In this document: positions 26,252 through 34,444 of the stretch, one piece after another
How the letters are laid out: each line of letters opens with the position of its first letter
How positions within the stretch are numbered: position 1 is the first letter of the stretch
Assembly: GCA_001767035.1 (NCBI GenBank)
Contig: MEKR01000138.1
Coordinates: 1 to 46,172, forward strand
Reading direction: 5' to 3'
DNA length: 46,172 nt
Origin: Acidobacteria bacterium RIFCSPLOWO2_02_FULL_61_28
GTDB taxonomy: Bacteria > Acidobacteriota > Terriglobia > 2-12-FULL-54-10
Notes under the pieces: model-generated
Database searches by the model: none
The model's input: only the letters and a program-made list of their open reading frames with translations
What the model was told of the DNA's origin: nothing
Position numbers and translations under genes: made by a program

Positions 26252-26713
26252 ATGGTTTCGTTGCCGAGTGTCTTGTCGCTGAAGAGACGGTCGAGCAGAG
26301 TCGGGTCGAGGGCTTCTGCTGCGAGGCGCGCTATCGCAGGGCTGACCGTGATTTTTTTCTTCCTCCCCCTGAGCCGTTTCTATCTGGCCATCGAGCTGGA
26401 ACCCATCAACTGCCTGGGCCACGAGCATTCGCACACCGCCGCTGTGCAAAGCGGGCACCAGCACTCGCATTCCTCGGAATTACTTCCCGCTGGCCCCAGC
26501 GGTCCCAGCGGTGATGACCACGGCTTCTTTTTTCAGCACTGCAAAGACCAATATGAAACGATGATGTTAGGCTCCCTGCCGACCTTGGCAGTTCCCGTCA
26601 CGATTTCCTTCCAGCAATCGGAGTCCGCGCGGGCGCTCCTTGCGCCGGAGTCCTTCGGGCTTGCGGACGCCGATCTTCCTCCGCCCTTTCATCCTCCACG
26701 ATATCGAAGCTAA
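26252..26713 (+). CDS. Small exported or membrane-anchored His-rich protein
   Basis: The 153-residue protein begins with a basic region (KRRSSRVGSRASAARRAI) followed by a hydrophobic segment (AGLTVIFFFLPLSRFYLAI, about 27-46), a signal anchor or long signal peptide. After it comes a His-rich stretch, NCLGHEHSHTAA and SGHQHSHSSE, then HGFFFQHCKDQYETMMLGSL and a proline-rich end LPPPFHPPRYRS. Metal binding, perhaps copper, zinc or nickel, is a reasonable inference from the histidines only. ATG 26252 was chosen because GGAG lies 6 bases upstream. The next gene, 119 bp downstream, is a membrane Fe-S protein with its own His-rich segment, so the two probably work together. Confidence 0.7.
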   Translation: MVSLPSVLSLKRRSSRVGSRASAARRAIAGLTVIFFFLPLSRFYLAIELEPINCLGHEHSHTAAVQSGHQHSHSSELLPAGPSGPSGDDHGFFFQHCKDQYETMMLGSLPTLAVPVTISFQQSESARALLAPESFGLADADLPPPFHPPRYRS

Positions 26714-26832
26714 CGGATTATCATACGAGGTAAATCGGACAACGGCAACGGTGCGCCCGCGTTCCGCCGGCTCATTAGGCAGCCGCAAGGGTGGCGCTAC
26801 GGAGGCCGCTTGTCTTCTCGGAGGAGGATTCG

Positions 26833-28635
26833 ATGTCTCAGTGTGCCCTGGCCGTGCGGCTCACTTCGGGGAGCACATCACTCGTGTTGCGCGCACTGCT
26901 CGGCGGGTTCGCACTGCTGTGTCTGTGCAGCGCCTTTGCGTTGGCTCAGGAACCGGGCGTTCCTGAAACGCAAGCAGAAACACAAGCCCCCCCGAAAAGT
27001 GGACATGCGCATCCCCCGGGCGCGACGACGCCCCACGAGCACCCGCCCGCCAAGCCCGATGCTCCTGCCCAGCCGCAGCTTCCTGCGGCGCAAGAAGCGA
27101 CTCCGCCAGCGCATGTCCATACCCCGGAGCAAGCAGCCGCTCCCGAGCACGATCAGGAAGCGCAAACGCCGGACGCCGCCGTGGTTCAAGCCCTCCTGGG
27201 GCTGACACTCGCGTTCGCCCTCGCGTTGGTGTTGTTCGCGCGGCGTTCCGGGATATCCGGTGGGACGGTCCCCCACCGCCCCGGCAGCAACCTTCTGGAA
27301 TGGCCCGTGGTGGGGAAGCTGCTGCGCTGGCGGCATTTCCCGACACTGCTGGTCGCGCCGACACTGGTGGTCTTTCTTTTTATTGTCCTGGCCGGACTGT
27401 TCGGCGAGCAAAACACCAGCAACCCGGCGATCCTGCTGACGTGGATTCTCTGGTGGCCTGCGGTCATCTTTACGTTTCTCTTGCTGGGCCGCATCTGGTG
27501 CACGGCTTGCCCGTTCGGAACCATCGGCGACCTGGCCCAGCGAATTTTCACTTTCGGTTTGCGGCCTCCGCGCATCTTCCGAAATATGTGGTGGCGGCTG
27601 GGACTGTTCCTGGCGCTGACTTGGGCGACGACCCTGTGGGCGCTCGACCGCTGGCCCCTGGGGACGGCCTTGCTGGGGTTGAGCCTCACGGCCGGGGCCG
27701 TGGCGCTGGCGGTTGTCTATGAGAAACGAACGTTTTGCCGCTACGTATGCCCCTTGGGCGGAATCTTCGGCCTCTATGCCATGGAGGCTCCGGTGCGCAT
27801 CGGGGTCAAGGATCAGCACATCTGCCAGCACGACTGCGCCGGGAAGAATTGCGCCGAAGCGTGCGCCTGGTTTGAATTCGCCTCTACGCTCGACCGCAAC
27901 GCCGAGTGCAACCTCTGTTTGGAGTGCGTGCGGGCTTGCCCGCACCATAACATCGTGGTGCAGACGCAAGCCCCGGCCACCGACCTGGCCCTGTTTCAGC
28001 CGCATCGGAAATCGCTCGATGAGGCCGCCACGGTGGCGGCGGTGCTCGGCGTGGCGCTGTTGCAGACGATGGTGATGCTCAACGCCTGGGAAGGCTGGGA
28101 AGCCAGGATTGGGGGCTTCTTCCATCTCTCTCCCGGCCCTATACTCTACACCGCGATCTTCTTGACGCTCGGGTTGGCGGTTCCCGTCCTGCTCGTCGCT
28201 CTCATCAGCTATGTCGGTCTTCGCGGGACTGCGGCCCGCGGCGATATCTTCCACGCCTTCCGGACGTATGCGTACGCCTTCTTGCCGTTGGGCCTGGGAT
28301 TGCACGCGGCACACAATTTCCATCATCTATTTGGCGAAAGCGGCGCCTTGTGGCTGGGCTTGAAACAGGCGCTCGCGCAGTACACCGGATGGGGCAGTCC
28401 GGTGACAACGGCCGCGGCCGCATCATTCGGCCCGAATGCCTTGTTCGTCCTGCAATGGCTGGCCCTGGTCGGGGGACTGTATCTGGCCTACCGCGTAGCC
28501 GTCGCCGTGGCGCGGCGCAATGCTTCTCCGCCCGCCAGCGCCTTCCGCGCTGTGCTGCCGATTCTGCTGTTCGCGGTGGCTTACACCCTCCTCAATATCC
28601 TGATTCTGTCGGCGCCCATGGCCCACCGGCACTAA
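26833..28635 (+). CDS. NosR/NapH-like polytopic membrane 4Fe-4S protein with His-rich N-terminus
   Basis: The 600-residue protein has a signal or first membrane segment (LLGGFALLCLCSAFALAQ), then a periplasmic Pro/His/Ala-rich stretch with HAHPPG, HEHPPA, AHVHTP and EHDQEA (to about residue 115). Several membrane helices follow. Cytoplasmic-side CxxxCP motifs typical of NosR, NapH and CcoG are IWCTACPFGTIGD and FCRYVCPLGGIFG. A ferredoxin-type site CNLCLECVRACPHH can bind one [4Fe-4S] cluster, and HICQHDCAGKNCAEACAW offers four more cysteines. The C-terminal part has further helices and paired histidines (HAAHNFHHLF). An electron-transfer role across the membrane, linked to a metal-centred process, is inferred. 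GGAGGAGG precedes the ATG by 5 bases. Confidence 0.82.
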   Translation: MSQCALAVRLTSGSTSLVLRALLGGFALLCLCSAFALAQEPGVPETQAETQAPPKSGHAHPPGATTPHEHPPAKPDAPAQPQLPAAQEATPPAHVHTPEQAAAPEHDQEAQTPDAAVVQALLGLTLAFALALVLFARRSGISGGTVPHRPGSNLLEWPVVGKLLRWRHFPTLLVAPTLVVFLFIVLAGLFGEQNTSNPAILLTWILWWPAVIFTFLLLGRIWCTACPFGTIGDLAQRIFTFGLRPPRIFRNMWWRLGLFLALTWATTLWALDRWPLGTALLGLSLTAGAVALAVVYEKRTFCRYVCPLGGIFGLYAMEAPVRIGVKDQHICQHDCAGKNCAEACAWFEFASTLDRNAECNLCLECVRACPHHNIVVQTQAPATDLALFQPHRKSLDEAATVAAVLGVALLQTMVMLNAWEGWEARIGGFFHLSPGPILYTAIFLTLGLAVPVLLVALISYVGLRGTAARGDIFHAFRTYAYAFLPLGLGLHAAHNFHHLFGESGALWLGLKQALAQYTGWGSPVTTAAAASFGPNALFVLQWLALVGGLYLAYRVAVAVARRNASPPASAFRAVLPILLFAVAYTLLNILILSAPMAHRH

Positions 28636-28730
28636 ATTGCCGCGTCCAAACGGGCGGTTGATCCCTCCGACACCCCCGAGGGTAATGGGGTCTTTTGACT
28701 TGAAAAACTCCCTTGCGCTATTTCTGAGGT

Positions 28731-29666
28731 TTGAATAAGATTGGGTTGATGCCCGGTACCGCCGTCAAATTCCGCGAAAAAACGGACTTCGTTGATTCCG
28801 TTATTTGTGATGATGCCCTTTCCGCGCTGTCGCTGATCCGCTCTGGCATCGTGGACGCTATTGTGACCAGTCCCCCATATTACGGCCAGCGGGACTACTC
28901 CTATCCGAATCAGATCGGGAGTGAGGCAACAGCGGAAGCCTATCTGGAAAGACTCCTGGAGGTATTCAAAGAATGCATGCGGGTGCTGAAGGAAACGGGA
29001 ACCCTCTGGTTGAATCTCGGGGATAAATATGCGGATGGGAGATTACTTGGACTTCCGTGGCGGTTGGCTCTGGCCCTCCAAGCCAACGGCTGGATTTTGC
29101 GCTCTGATGTCATTTGGTGGAAGCCAAACGCCATGCCGTCCTCCGTTAAGAACAGGCTGACGTGCGATCACGAGTACCTGTTTTTCCTGACCAAAAACAA
29201 TGCCTATTACTTCGACGGGGACGCCATTCGGGAACCTCATGTCACGTTCTCGGAACATAGTAGGATGATGGGGGGAAGGAACCACTTCGGCAAACGAGGG
29301 GGTACTCCTGAAAAGGGCAAAAATTGCGGCAATCAAAATCTTCATAGGGCACGCTGGGATCAGGCCTTTCATCCGAAAGGTCGCAACAAACGAACCGTAT
29401 GGGAGGTCCCCCTTTCGAAATTCCCCGACGCTCACTTCGCGGTTTTCCCAGAGAAGCTAATCGAGCCGTGCATTCTTGCAGGAAGTCCAGACGGCGGATT
29501 GGTACTCGATCCATTCATCGGTAGCGGAACGACAGCCCTCGTTGCCTTACGGCTCAGGCGACATTTCATCGGCATAGATTGCAGCAAGCGATACTGTGAA
29601 ATGGCAGAAAACCGAATCAGAGAGCAGTCGCTTGTGCTTCCTTTTAGCGCTTCGCCAGATCTTTGA
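28731..29666 (+). CDS. Site-specific DNA methyltransferase, beta class (N4-cytosine or N6-adenine)
   Basis: This amino-methyltransferase has catalytic motif IV as TSPPYYGQRDY (about 46-56) near the N-terminus and the AdoMet motif DPFIGSGTTALVAL near the C-terminus. That motif order defines the beta class. SPPY rather than DPPY favours N4-methylcytosine. Between them lie WLNLGDKYADGRLLGLPWRL and SDVIWWKPNAMPSS, typical of the family. Start TTG 28731 and ATG 28749 are both possible; neither has a good ribosome binding site. It converges with and overlaps by 23 bp the gene that follows, a likely restriction enzyme. Both have lower GC than the neighbours, which suggests acquisition as a unit. Confidence 0.9.
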   Translation: MNKIGLMPGTAVKFREKTDFVDSVICDDALSALSLIRSGIVDAIVTSPPYYGQRDYSYPNQIGSEATAEAYLERLLEVFKECMRVLKETGTLWLNLGDKYADGRLLGLPWRLALALQANGWILRSDVIWWKPNAMPSSVKNRLTCDHEYLFFLTKNNAYYFDGDAIREPHVTFSEHSRMMGGRNHFGKRGGTPEKGKNCGNQNLHRARWDQAFHPKGRNKRTVWEVPLSKFPDAHFAVFPEKLIEPCILAGSPDGGLVLDPFIGSGTTALVALRLRRHFIGIDCSKRYCEMAENRIREQSLVLPFSASPDL

Positions 29667-30606
29667 ATAATGGAATTAGTTTCTGGAGACGCTCTATCAA
29701 TAGTGGCTCAATCTTGGCAACTTGATTAGGATTAACCTGAATGAAAATGAAATTCTCCGATTTCAAGGACTTCAGATCACCGCCCCAAGATTCTGCTATA
29801 ACGATCGGGAGGCACGTGTAACCGTTCTTTTCGGCAACCGATATGGACTTGTCGATGTCTCTCGTAAATAGCATGGCGTGACCACCACCCATTGTTTCCC
29901 GAGTTTTTACTGGAATTAGGATCGAGCGATGTGGGCCAGAAACCTGCACGTCGTATGTCTCGTCGTGAATCCGCACTTCTTTCTCACTCACGGACAGGTG
30001 GATTGCATGTTCCTTGAGAACTGTTCTTAAACAGCGACGAACAATCCCCTCAAATAACCCTCCTTTTAGTGCTCTCCGACTTCCTTCTAGCCTAGCAAGC
30101 ATTACCTCGGAAATTGACGGCCAGGTCCAGCTTTCGAACTCGGGGAATAGTGGTGCGACAAATTTTCTGACCTCGTTAAGGAGATGTGCTTTTCTAGCTT
30201 CGGGAGTCTCTCCGGGGACATGGGCCAGCAAAGGACCAAGGCGTTGTGCTGGTGCGTCGCGAAGTATCCATGCCAAGAAATACCACCTGGCTTGGGAATT
30301 TGCGTATGGTTTGCCAACGCCGTCCAAAAGCTCAACCTCAGACTTGCGCCTCAAAAAGCCGGATATTACCGTTTTGGCCTTCTCATCTGACTTTTCGTTC
30401 ACAAGGTCTTGTGATGTCTTATACCCATTTTCACGGAGGTAGGCCACGAAATCGTCATAGAACGCTTTGTTTATATTGACTATCGCCACAAGTTCAGCGA
30501 GACGCAGATTGGCTAGAACGAAGCCCAAAGGAACCCTCCCAAAAAGGCACAGGCGTGAATTATGCCACGGAGTGACGCCCGGCCATACTGTTTTCATCGC
30601 AGCCAC
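29644..30606 (-). CDS. Probable type II restriction endonuclease paired with the methyltransferase
   Basis: This 320-residue protein is not a family I can name. A plausible PD-(D/E)xK nuclease core lies at about 182-240: GGLFEGIVRRCLRTVL (Glu186), ETYDVQVSG (Asp219) and SILIPVKTRETMGGG (Lys234), a spacing normal for such enzymes. The N-terminal half (NINKAFYDDFVAYLREN onward) is helical and may bind DNA. Its convergent overlap with a methyltransferase gene and shared low GC are the main reasons for the call. The start is uncertain: GTG 30606, ATG 30597 or a later codon near NINKAF, since the first 40 residues look poorly conserved in style. Recognition site unknown. Confidence 0.68.
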   Translation of the reverse strand: MAAMKTVWPGVTPWHNSRLCLFGRVPLGFVLANLRLAELVAIVNINKAFYDDFVAYLRENGYKTSQDLVNEKSDEKAKTVISGFLRRKSEVELLDGVGKPYANSQARWYFLAWILRDAPAQRLGPLLAHVPGETPEARKAHLLNEVRKFVAPLFPEFESWTWPSISEVMLARLEGSRRALKGGLFEGIVRRCLRTVLKEHAIHLSVSEKEVRIHDETYDVQVSGPHRSILIPVKTRETMGGGHAMLFTRDIDKSISVAEKNGYTCLPIVIAESWGGDLKSLKSENFIFIQVNPNQVAKIEPLLIERLQKLIPLFKDLAKR

Positions 30607-30743
30607 GCTTGGATTATTGAGGAGCTTTTGAACCCGGGGGCTTCAAGTTGAAACGCCACTACCCCCTCCCGCCTGCGCGAAAACAAACCGCAGGGATTGT
30701 GCTAGAATGGCAGACTGTCGGAACGATGTGAGGGAGGAAGGCT

Positions 30744-31100
30744 GTGCCGGCCGAATACATTCCCATTGTGATTTTCCTTGTTCTTGCCACGCTGTTCCCG
30801 GTGGTCACGCTGCTGGCGGCGAAGCTAGTCCGCCCGTCGTCACCCTACGCGGCAAAGCTGCGCCCCTACGAGTGCGGGATTGAGCCGGAATCGGATTCGC
30901 GGGGCCGCTACACCGTCCGGTTCTACATCATCGCCATTCTGTTTGTCATCTTCGACGTGGAAACGATCTTCCTGTTTCCGTGGGCCGTCCAATTCAAAAC
31001 GCTGGGAGTGTTCGGGCTGATCGAAATGCTGATCTTCCTGGGGATACTGGTCGTGGCCTACATCTGGGTTTACGCCAAGGGCGCCCTGGAGTGGGTCTGA
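30744..31100 (+). CDS. nuoA: NADH-quinone oxidoreductase subunit A, isolated gene
   Basis: NuoA is a small membrane subunit near the quinone site of complex I. The 118-residue protein has three membrane helices and the conserved segment KLRPYECGIEPESDSRGRYT with the usual cysteine, then RFYIIAILFVIFDVETIFLF. Length is normal. It starts with GTG, with GGGAGGAAG just upstream, and a TAGAAT -10-like box lies near 30704. The expected nuoB and other nuo genes do not follow; a hairpin and a foldback repeat come next. It is therefore a lone copy or a locus cut from its operon. Confidence 0.93.
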   Translation: MPAEYIPIVIFLVLATLFPVVTLLAAKLVRPSSPYAAKLRPYECGIEPESDSRGRYTVRFYIIAILFVIFDVETIFLFPWAVQFKTLGVFGLIEMLIFLGILVVAYIWVYAKGALEWV

Positions 31101-31124
31101 TCCTGCCGCGGCGCGCCTTCCCAC

Positions 31125-31141
31125 ACCCGCTTCGCGCGGGT
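31125..31141 (+). terminator. Hairpin downstream of nuoA
   Basis: ACCCGC-TTCGC-GCGGGT is a perfect 6-bp stem with a 5-base loop, 24 bp after the nuoA stop. It is followed by TCCATCTT, only weakly T-rich, so termination may be partial or factor-dependent. Confidence 0.5.
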
Positions 31142-31238
31142 TCCATCTTGACGCCCTCCCAACCGACTCGGTTCGTCCGGACGGAACCGAGCGCCGCATC
31201 CCGTTTTGCCTGTGGTAGAGTCACCGCGAACGCAATCC

Positions 31239-31414
31239 CGTCAGGGCACGACTTTAGTCGTGCCGCCCAGCAGTCACAAACGGGCGGTTTCAGCCGCTGA
31301 GGGAGGTAGTAATGCTGCGGACACACACCCATCAGCCGTCGGAAAGACATCCCTCAGCGGCTAAAGCCGTCTGCGGGAGAGATTTTTCGGCATGGCTGAA
31401 GCCATGCCCTGACA
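31239..31414. repeat. Foldback repeat, copy B (176 bp)
   Basis: Ends are CGTCAGGGCA and TGCCCTGACA (one mismatch). Inside are GGCACGACTTTAGTCGTGCC, TTCAGCCGCTGAGG / CCCTCAGCGGCTAAAGCC and GGCATGGCTGAAGCCATGCC, in the same order as copy A. It fills the gap between nuoA and the flippase-like gene. The 34 bp to its right (31418-31451) also resemble the right flank of copy A. Confidence 0.9.
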
Positions 31415-31460
31415 AACTCCTCGAATCCAAGATCGTCACAATATTGTCTGACTTCCCGAG

Positions 31461-32513
31461 ATGACTCACCGCGCAAAAGTTCTGCTTGCGGCGGCCCTCG
31501 GGTTGGGCGGTGTGGCCTATCTGGTCTTCCGCGTCGGCGCCAGCCGCGAATGGCAGCAGTTCCATTGGGCAGAGTTCTGGGAGAGCTTTCTTCGTCTGCG
31601 CCTCTCATATCTCCTGGTGGCGGCCGCGCTGATCTTCAGCAGTTATTTATTTCGGAGCCTGCGGTGGCGCGAGTTCCTTCGCCCGATGAAACCGGCGGGC
31701 CTGCGGAATCTGTTGGTGGGAACCCTGGTGGGCTTTACGGCCGTGGCGTTGCTGGGGCGTCCGGGAGAAGTCGTGCGGCCCTGGCTGATCGCGCGCAAGG
31801 AAGGGTTGGCGGTCTCCTCGCAGCTCGCGGCCTGGACCCTCGAACGCGTCTTTGACAGCCTTACGGTCGCCGGCATTCTGGGCCTGGCTCTGCTCTTCTT
31901 TCCTGCGCCCGCCGGCATCAACGAGAGCCACGAACAGCTCCTGGAGCATTTCCGCCGGGCCGGAATCGTTTTGCTCGCAGGCGCGGTGGCGCTGGGGATC
32001 GCCGTCAGCCAGTTCCGCCGGCGACAGCGATTGATTCTTGCGGCGCTCCATTGGCTCAGTCGTCCGCTTCCGGAAAAAGCTCGCGCCTTCCTTGCGAGAA
32101 TCACGGAGAACTTCGCGTCCGGCCTGACGGGGATTGAAAACATCCGCAGCTTGCTGCGATGCGCTGGTTTTTCCTGGCTGGTCTGGCTGAGTGTGGTAGC
32201 GGCCTACTGGAGCGTGCTGCAAGCCTTGGGCGAGCCGGTTTCCCGCCTGGGCCTGAGCGCCGTGGTGCTGGTGATGATAGCAACGATCGTCGGCTCCGCC
32301 GCGCAGTTACCGGCCGTGGGCGGCGGACCGCAGGTAGCCACCGCCTTCACGCTCGCGCAATTGTTCGGCGTCCCGCTCGAGATGGCCTCGAGCGCCGCCC
32401 TCCTGCTCTGGGCCTTGTCGTTTATGATGGTCCTCATCCCCGGCCTTCCGCTGATGGCGCATGAGGGGCTGAACTGGCAGCGGCTGCGCCGCGTCGCCAA
32501 GGAGGGACTGTGA
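31461..32513 (+). CDS. Flippase-like polytopic membrane protein (lysylphosphatidylglycerol synthase TM family)
   Basis: The 350-residue inner-membrane protein has about eight hydrophobic segments. Motifs of the family are present: LFRSLRWREFLRPM, GRPGEVVRPWLIARKEG and WTLERVFDSLTVAG (about 60-135), then the glycine-rich AQLPAVGGGPQVATAFTLAQ near the C-terminus. Members include the membrane part of MprF and glycolipid-associated flippase-like proteins; none of the catalytic aminoacyltransferase domain is present. The substrate may be a lipid or lipid-linked sugar, by inference. No strong ribosome binding site precedes the ATG, and the leader lies in the repeat flank. The next gene, an amidohydrolase, starts 96 bp downstream on the same strand. 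Confidence 0.85.
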   Translation: MTHRAKVLLAAALGLGGVAYLVFRVGASREWQQFHWAEFWESFLRLRLSYLLVAAALIFSSYLFRSLRWREFLRPMKPAGLRNLLVGTLVGFTAVALLGRPGEVVRPWLIARKEGLAVSSQLAAWTLERVFDSLTVAGILGLALLFFPAPAGINESHEQLLEHFRRAGIVLLAGAVALGIAVSQFRRRQRLILAALHWLSRPLPEKARAFLARITENFASGLTGIENIRSLLRCAGFSWLVWLSVVAAYWSVLQALGEPVSRLGLSAVVLVMIATIVGSAAQLPAVGGGPQVATAFTLAQLFGVPLEMASSAALLLWALSFMMVLIPGLPLMAHEGLNWQRLRRVAKEGL

Positions 32514-32609
32514 CTGCTGCTCATTCCCCTCCGGCCTCTTTTGCCGTAGAATGCTCGTCTCCCGGTTGGAGCAGCAGAAGCCGGATCAAATCTTCGGAAT
32601 GAGGTCACC

Positions 32610-33617
32610 ATGAAAATTGATATTTTCTGCCACATCTTTCCCAAGTCCTTCTCCGATCGAATGCTGGCGATGTCGGAACGCGCCGCGTATATGCAAAAAC
32701 GGGTGCGTGAAATTCCCGTGATGACGGACCTGGAGCAACGCTTTCGCATCATGGACCAGTTTCCCGGCTATCAGCAGGTCTTCTGCCTGGCGTCGCCGCC
32801 GCTCGAAGCCATCGGGGATTCAAAGTCCTCCCCGGAACTGGCGCGCATCGCCAACGACGGCATGGCCGAGCTGGTTGCCAAGCATCCCGACCGCTTCCCG
32901 GGATTTGTGGCTTCGCTTCCGCTGAACAATATGGACGCCTGCATGAAGGAATTAGACCGTGCGATTCAGCAACTCGGCGCGCGGGGCGTGCAGATTTTCA
33001 GCAACGTCAACGGGCGGCCGCTCGACGAGCCGGAGTTTCGCCCGCTCTTTGAGCGCATGGCCGCCCACGACCTCCCCATCTGGATGCACCCGTCGCGCCC
33101 CGCAACGTTTGCCGACTATCCGGTCGAGAAGAAGTCTAAATTTGAGATGTGGTGGGTGTTTGGCTGGCCCTATGAAACCAGCATCGCCATGGCCCGGATT
33201 GCGTTCACTGGAATTTTCGACGCCTTCCCGAATTTGAAGATCATTACGCACCACACGGGCGGGATGGCGCCGTACTTTGAAGGCCGCATCGGGCCGGGGC
33301 TGGATCAACTCGGCGTGCGCACGCCGGAAGAAGACGGCGACCTCGTCAAACACAACTTGAAGCGCCGCCCGCTCGACTACTTCCGGATGTTTTACGGCGA
33401 CACGGCGCTGTTCGGGGCCGTCGCGCCGCTTGAATGCGGCGTGTCGTTCTTCGGACTCGACCACATCCTGTTCGCCACCGATATGCCGTTTGACCCGGAG
33501 AAAGGCCCCGGGTTCATCCGTGAGACGATCCGCGCTATCGAGGCGATGTCCATCGCGCCCGCCGACCGCGCCAAAATCTACGAAGGCAACGCGCGGAAGC
33601 TGTTAAAGCTGGACTGA
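32610..33617 (+). CDS. Amidohydrolase family 2 protein (ACMSD-like)
   Basis: This 335-residue cytoplasmic TIM-barrel enzyme opens with MKIDIFCHIFP, where HxH-type metal binding is altered to IFCHIF. Later motifs are LPIWMHPSRPAT, KIITHHTGGMAPYFEGRIG and the strand-8 aspartate in LFATDMPFDPEKG, as in 2-amino-3-carboxymuconate-6-semialdehyde decarboxylase and relatives. Decarboxylation or hydrolysis of an aromatic-derived acid is likely, but the substrate is not evident. TGAGG lies 5 bases before the ATG. It has no signal peptide, unlike the family member at 6512. The first metal-binding histidine pair appears reduced to one (His8), which may change metal use. Confidence 0.88.
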   Translation: MKIDIFCHIFPKSFSDRMLAMSERAAYMQKRVREIPVMTDLEQRFRIMDQFPGYQQVFCLASPPLEAIGDSKSSPELARIANDGMAELVAKHPDRFPGFVASLPLNNMDACMKELDRAIQQLGARGVQIFSNVNGRPLDEPEFRPLFERMAAHDLPIWMHPSRPATFADYPVEKKSKFEMWWVFGWPYETSIAMARIAFTGIFDAFPNLKIITHHTGGMAPYFEGRIGPGLDQLGVRTPEEDGDLVKHNLKRRPLDYFRMFYGDTALFGAVAPLECGVSFFGLDHILFATDMPFDPEKGPGFIRETIRAIEAMSIAPADRAKIYEGNARKLLKLD

Positions 33618-33680
33618 AAAGAGCCAGGAGTTACTAATACTTTGAACGGAAATATTAACGCCGACGGTATAGCAAAAAAG

Positions 33681-33691
33681 ATATACTATAT
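33681..33691. promoter_or_regulatory. ATATA-C-TATAT palindrome over the -10 region of higBA
   Basis: This 11-bp palindrome includes TATACT (33682-33687), a good -10 box, and lies 8 bp before the ATG of the toxin gene. It could be the site where the antitoxin blocks transcription. No well-spaced -35 box was found. Confidence 0.45.
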
Positions 33692-33699
33692 TGAGCAGT

Positions 33700-34029
33700 A
33701 TGCCGTGGACTGTAGAGACTCTTAACGCGGTTGTGGATGCGGAGTTGGAGGGACTTCCATCCGATATGCGCGCTCGTTTTGTGAATATCGCCCATCTGAT
33801 CGAGGAGTTTGGTCTGGAGCGAGTCCGGGAGCCCCATGTCAAGCACTTGCAAGGGCCTCTTTGGGAAATGCGGATGAAAGGGAAGGCTGGCATCGCGCGC
33901 GCGATCTACGTCACCACGGGTGATCGGCGGGTTGTAGTTGTCCGGGTCTTAAGAAAAAGGACCCAGAATACACCCAGGCGCGAAATTGAACTGGCCTGGA
34001 AACGGGCCAAGGAGATTGGCAATGAGTAA
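33700..34029 (+). CDS. higB: HigB/RelE-type toxin (phage Gp49-like family)
   Basis: The 109-residue protein shows the pattern of HigB-like ribosome-dependent RNases: VVDAELEGLPSDMRARFVNI, EFGLERVREPHVKHLQGPLW, EMRMKGKAGIARAIYVTTGD and VVVVRVLRKRTQNTPRREIE. It precedes an XRE-type antitoxin gene with an 8-base overlap, the usual toxin-first higBA order. I chose ATG 33700; TTG 33691 would add three residues. Expression probably starts at the AT-rich box just upstream. Confidence 0.88.
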   Translation: MPWTVETLNAVVDAELEGLPSDMRARFVNIAHLIEEFGLERVREPHVKHLQGPLWEMRMKGKAGIARAIYVTTGDRRVVVVRVLRKRTQNTPRREIELAWKRAKEIGNE

Positions 34030-34312
34030 AGTTAGACAGCTTCATCGGAAATGGTTGAAGAACAGAGAATACCGGCTCGCCTACCAAATGCTGGCGCCGG
34101 AGTTCGAGCTGGCACGAGCAGTTATTCAGGCTCGTGTGCGGGCCGGGCTCACTCAGGAGCAACTCGCCGAGCGTATGGAGACCAGCCAGTCCGTCATCGC
34201 CCGCTTGGAAAGCGGCCGAGTTCGGCCATCCACACACACTCTAGAACGTCTTGCCGCAGCTACAGGAACCCGTCTGAGAATCAGCTTCGAGCCGGATCGC
34301 GCACAACCTTGA
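34022..34312 (+). CDS. higA: XRE-family antitoxin (HigA type)
   Basis: The 96-residue protein has a helix-turn-helix at about 38-90: RAGLTQEQLAERMETSQSVI, ARLESGRVRPSTHTLERLAA and TGTRLRISFEP. The N-terminal part (KWLKNREYRLAYQMLAPEFE) is expected to contact the toxin. AAGGAG is 7-8 bases before the ATG, which overlaps the end of higB by 8 bases. HigA-like proteins neutralise the toxin and repress the operon. The pair looks intact, unlike the two decaying pairs at 21563-22580. Confidence 0.9.
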   Translation: MSKVRQLHRKWLKNREYRLAYQMLAPEFELARAVIQARVRAGLTQEQLAERMETSQSVIARLESGRVRPSTHTLERLAAATGTRLRISFEPDRAQP

Positions 34313-34359
34313 ATACTGCACTCTTCAGTCGCTGGTAATCTGTCGACCCGCGACGGGTG

Positions 34360-34441
34360 CAGGAAGTCCTTCAACTCGTCAATAAATTCCGTAACGGCGT
34401 TGAAATCGAGATAGACCGAGGCGAAGCGGACGCAGGCAATC
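34360..34441 (-). pseudogene. 3'-terminal fragment of a second nrdR
   Basis: The minus strand reads [31 protein letters not shown]. The end of intact NrdR at 35530 reads [32 protein letters not shown]. By hand alignment about 58 of 78 bases agree. The fragment begins 3 bp after the stop of the cytochrome c gene and has no upstream part, so it is a remnant of a paralogous or transferred copy. Confidence 0.8.
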
Positions 34442-34444
34442 CCC

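Noticed and set aside
26878..28326. A 482-codon minus-strand frame opposite the NosR-like gene
   Set aside because: Arg/Gln-rich antisense frame with no motifs; the plus strand has signal peptide, helices and Fe-S motifs.
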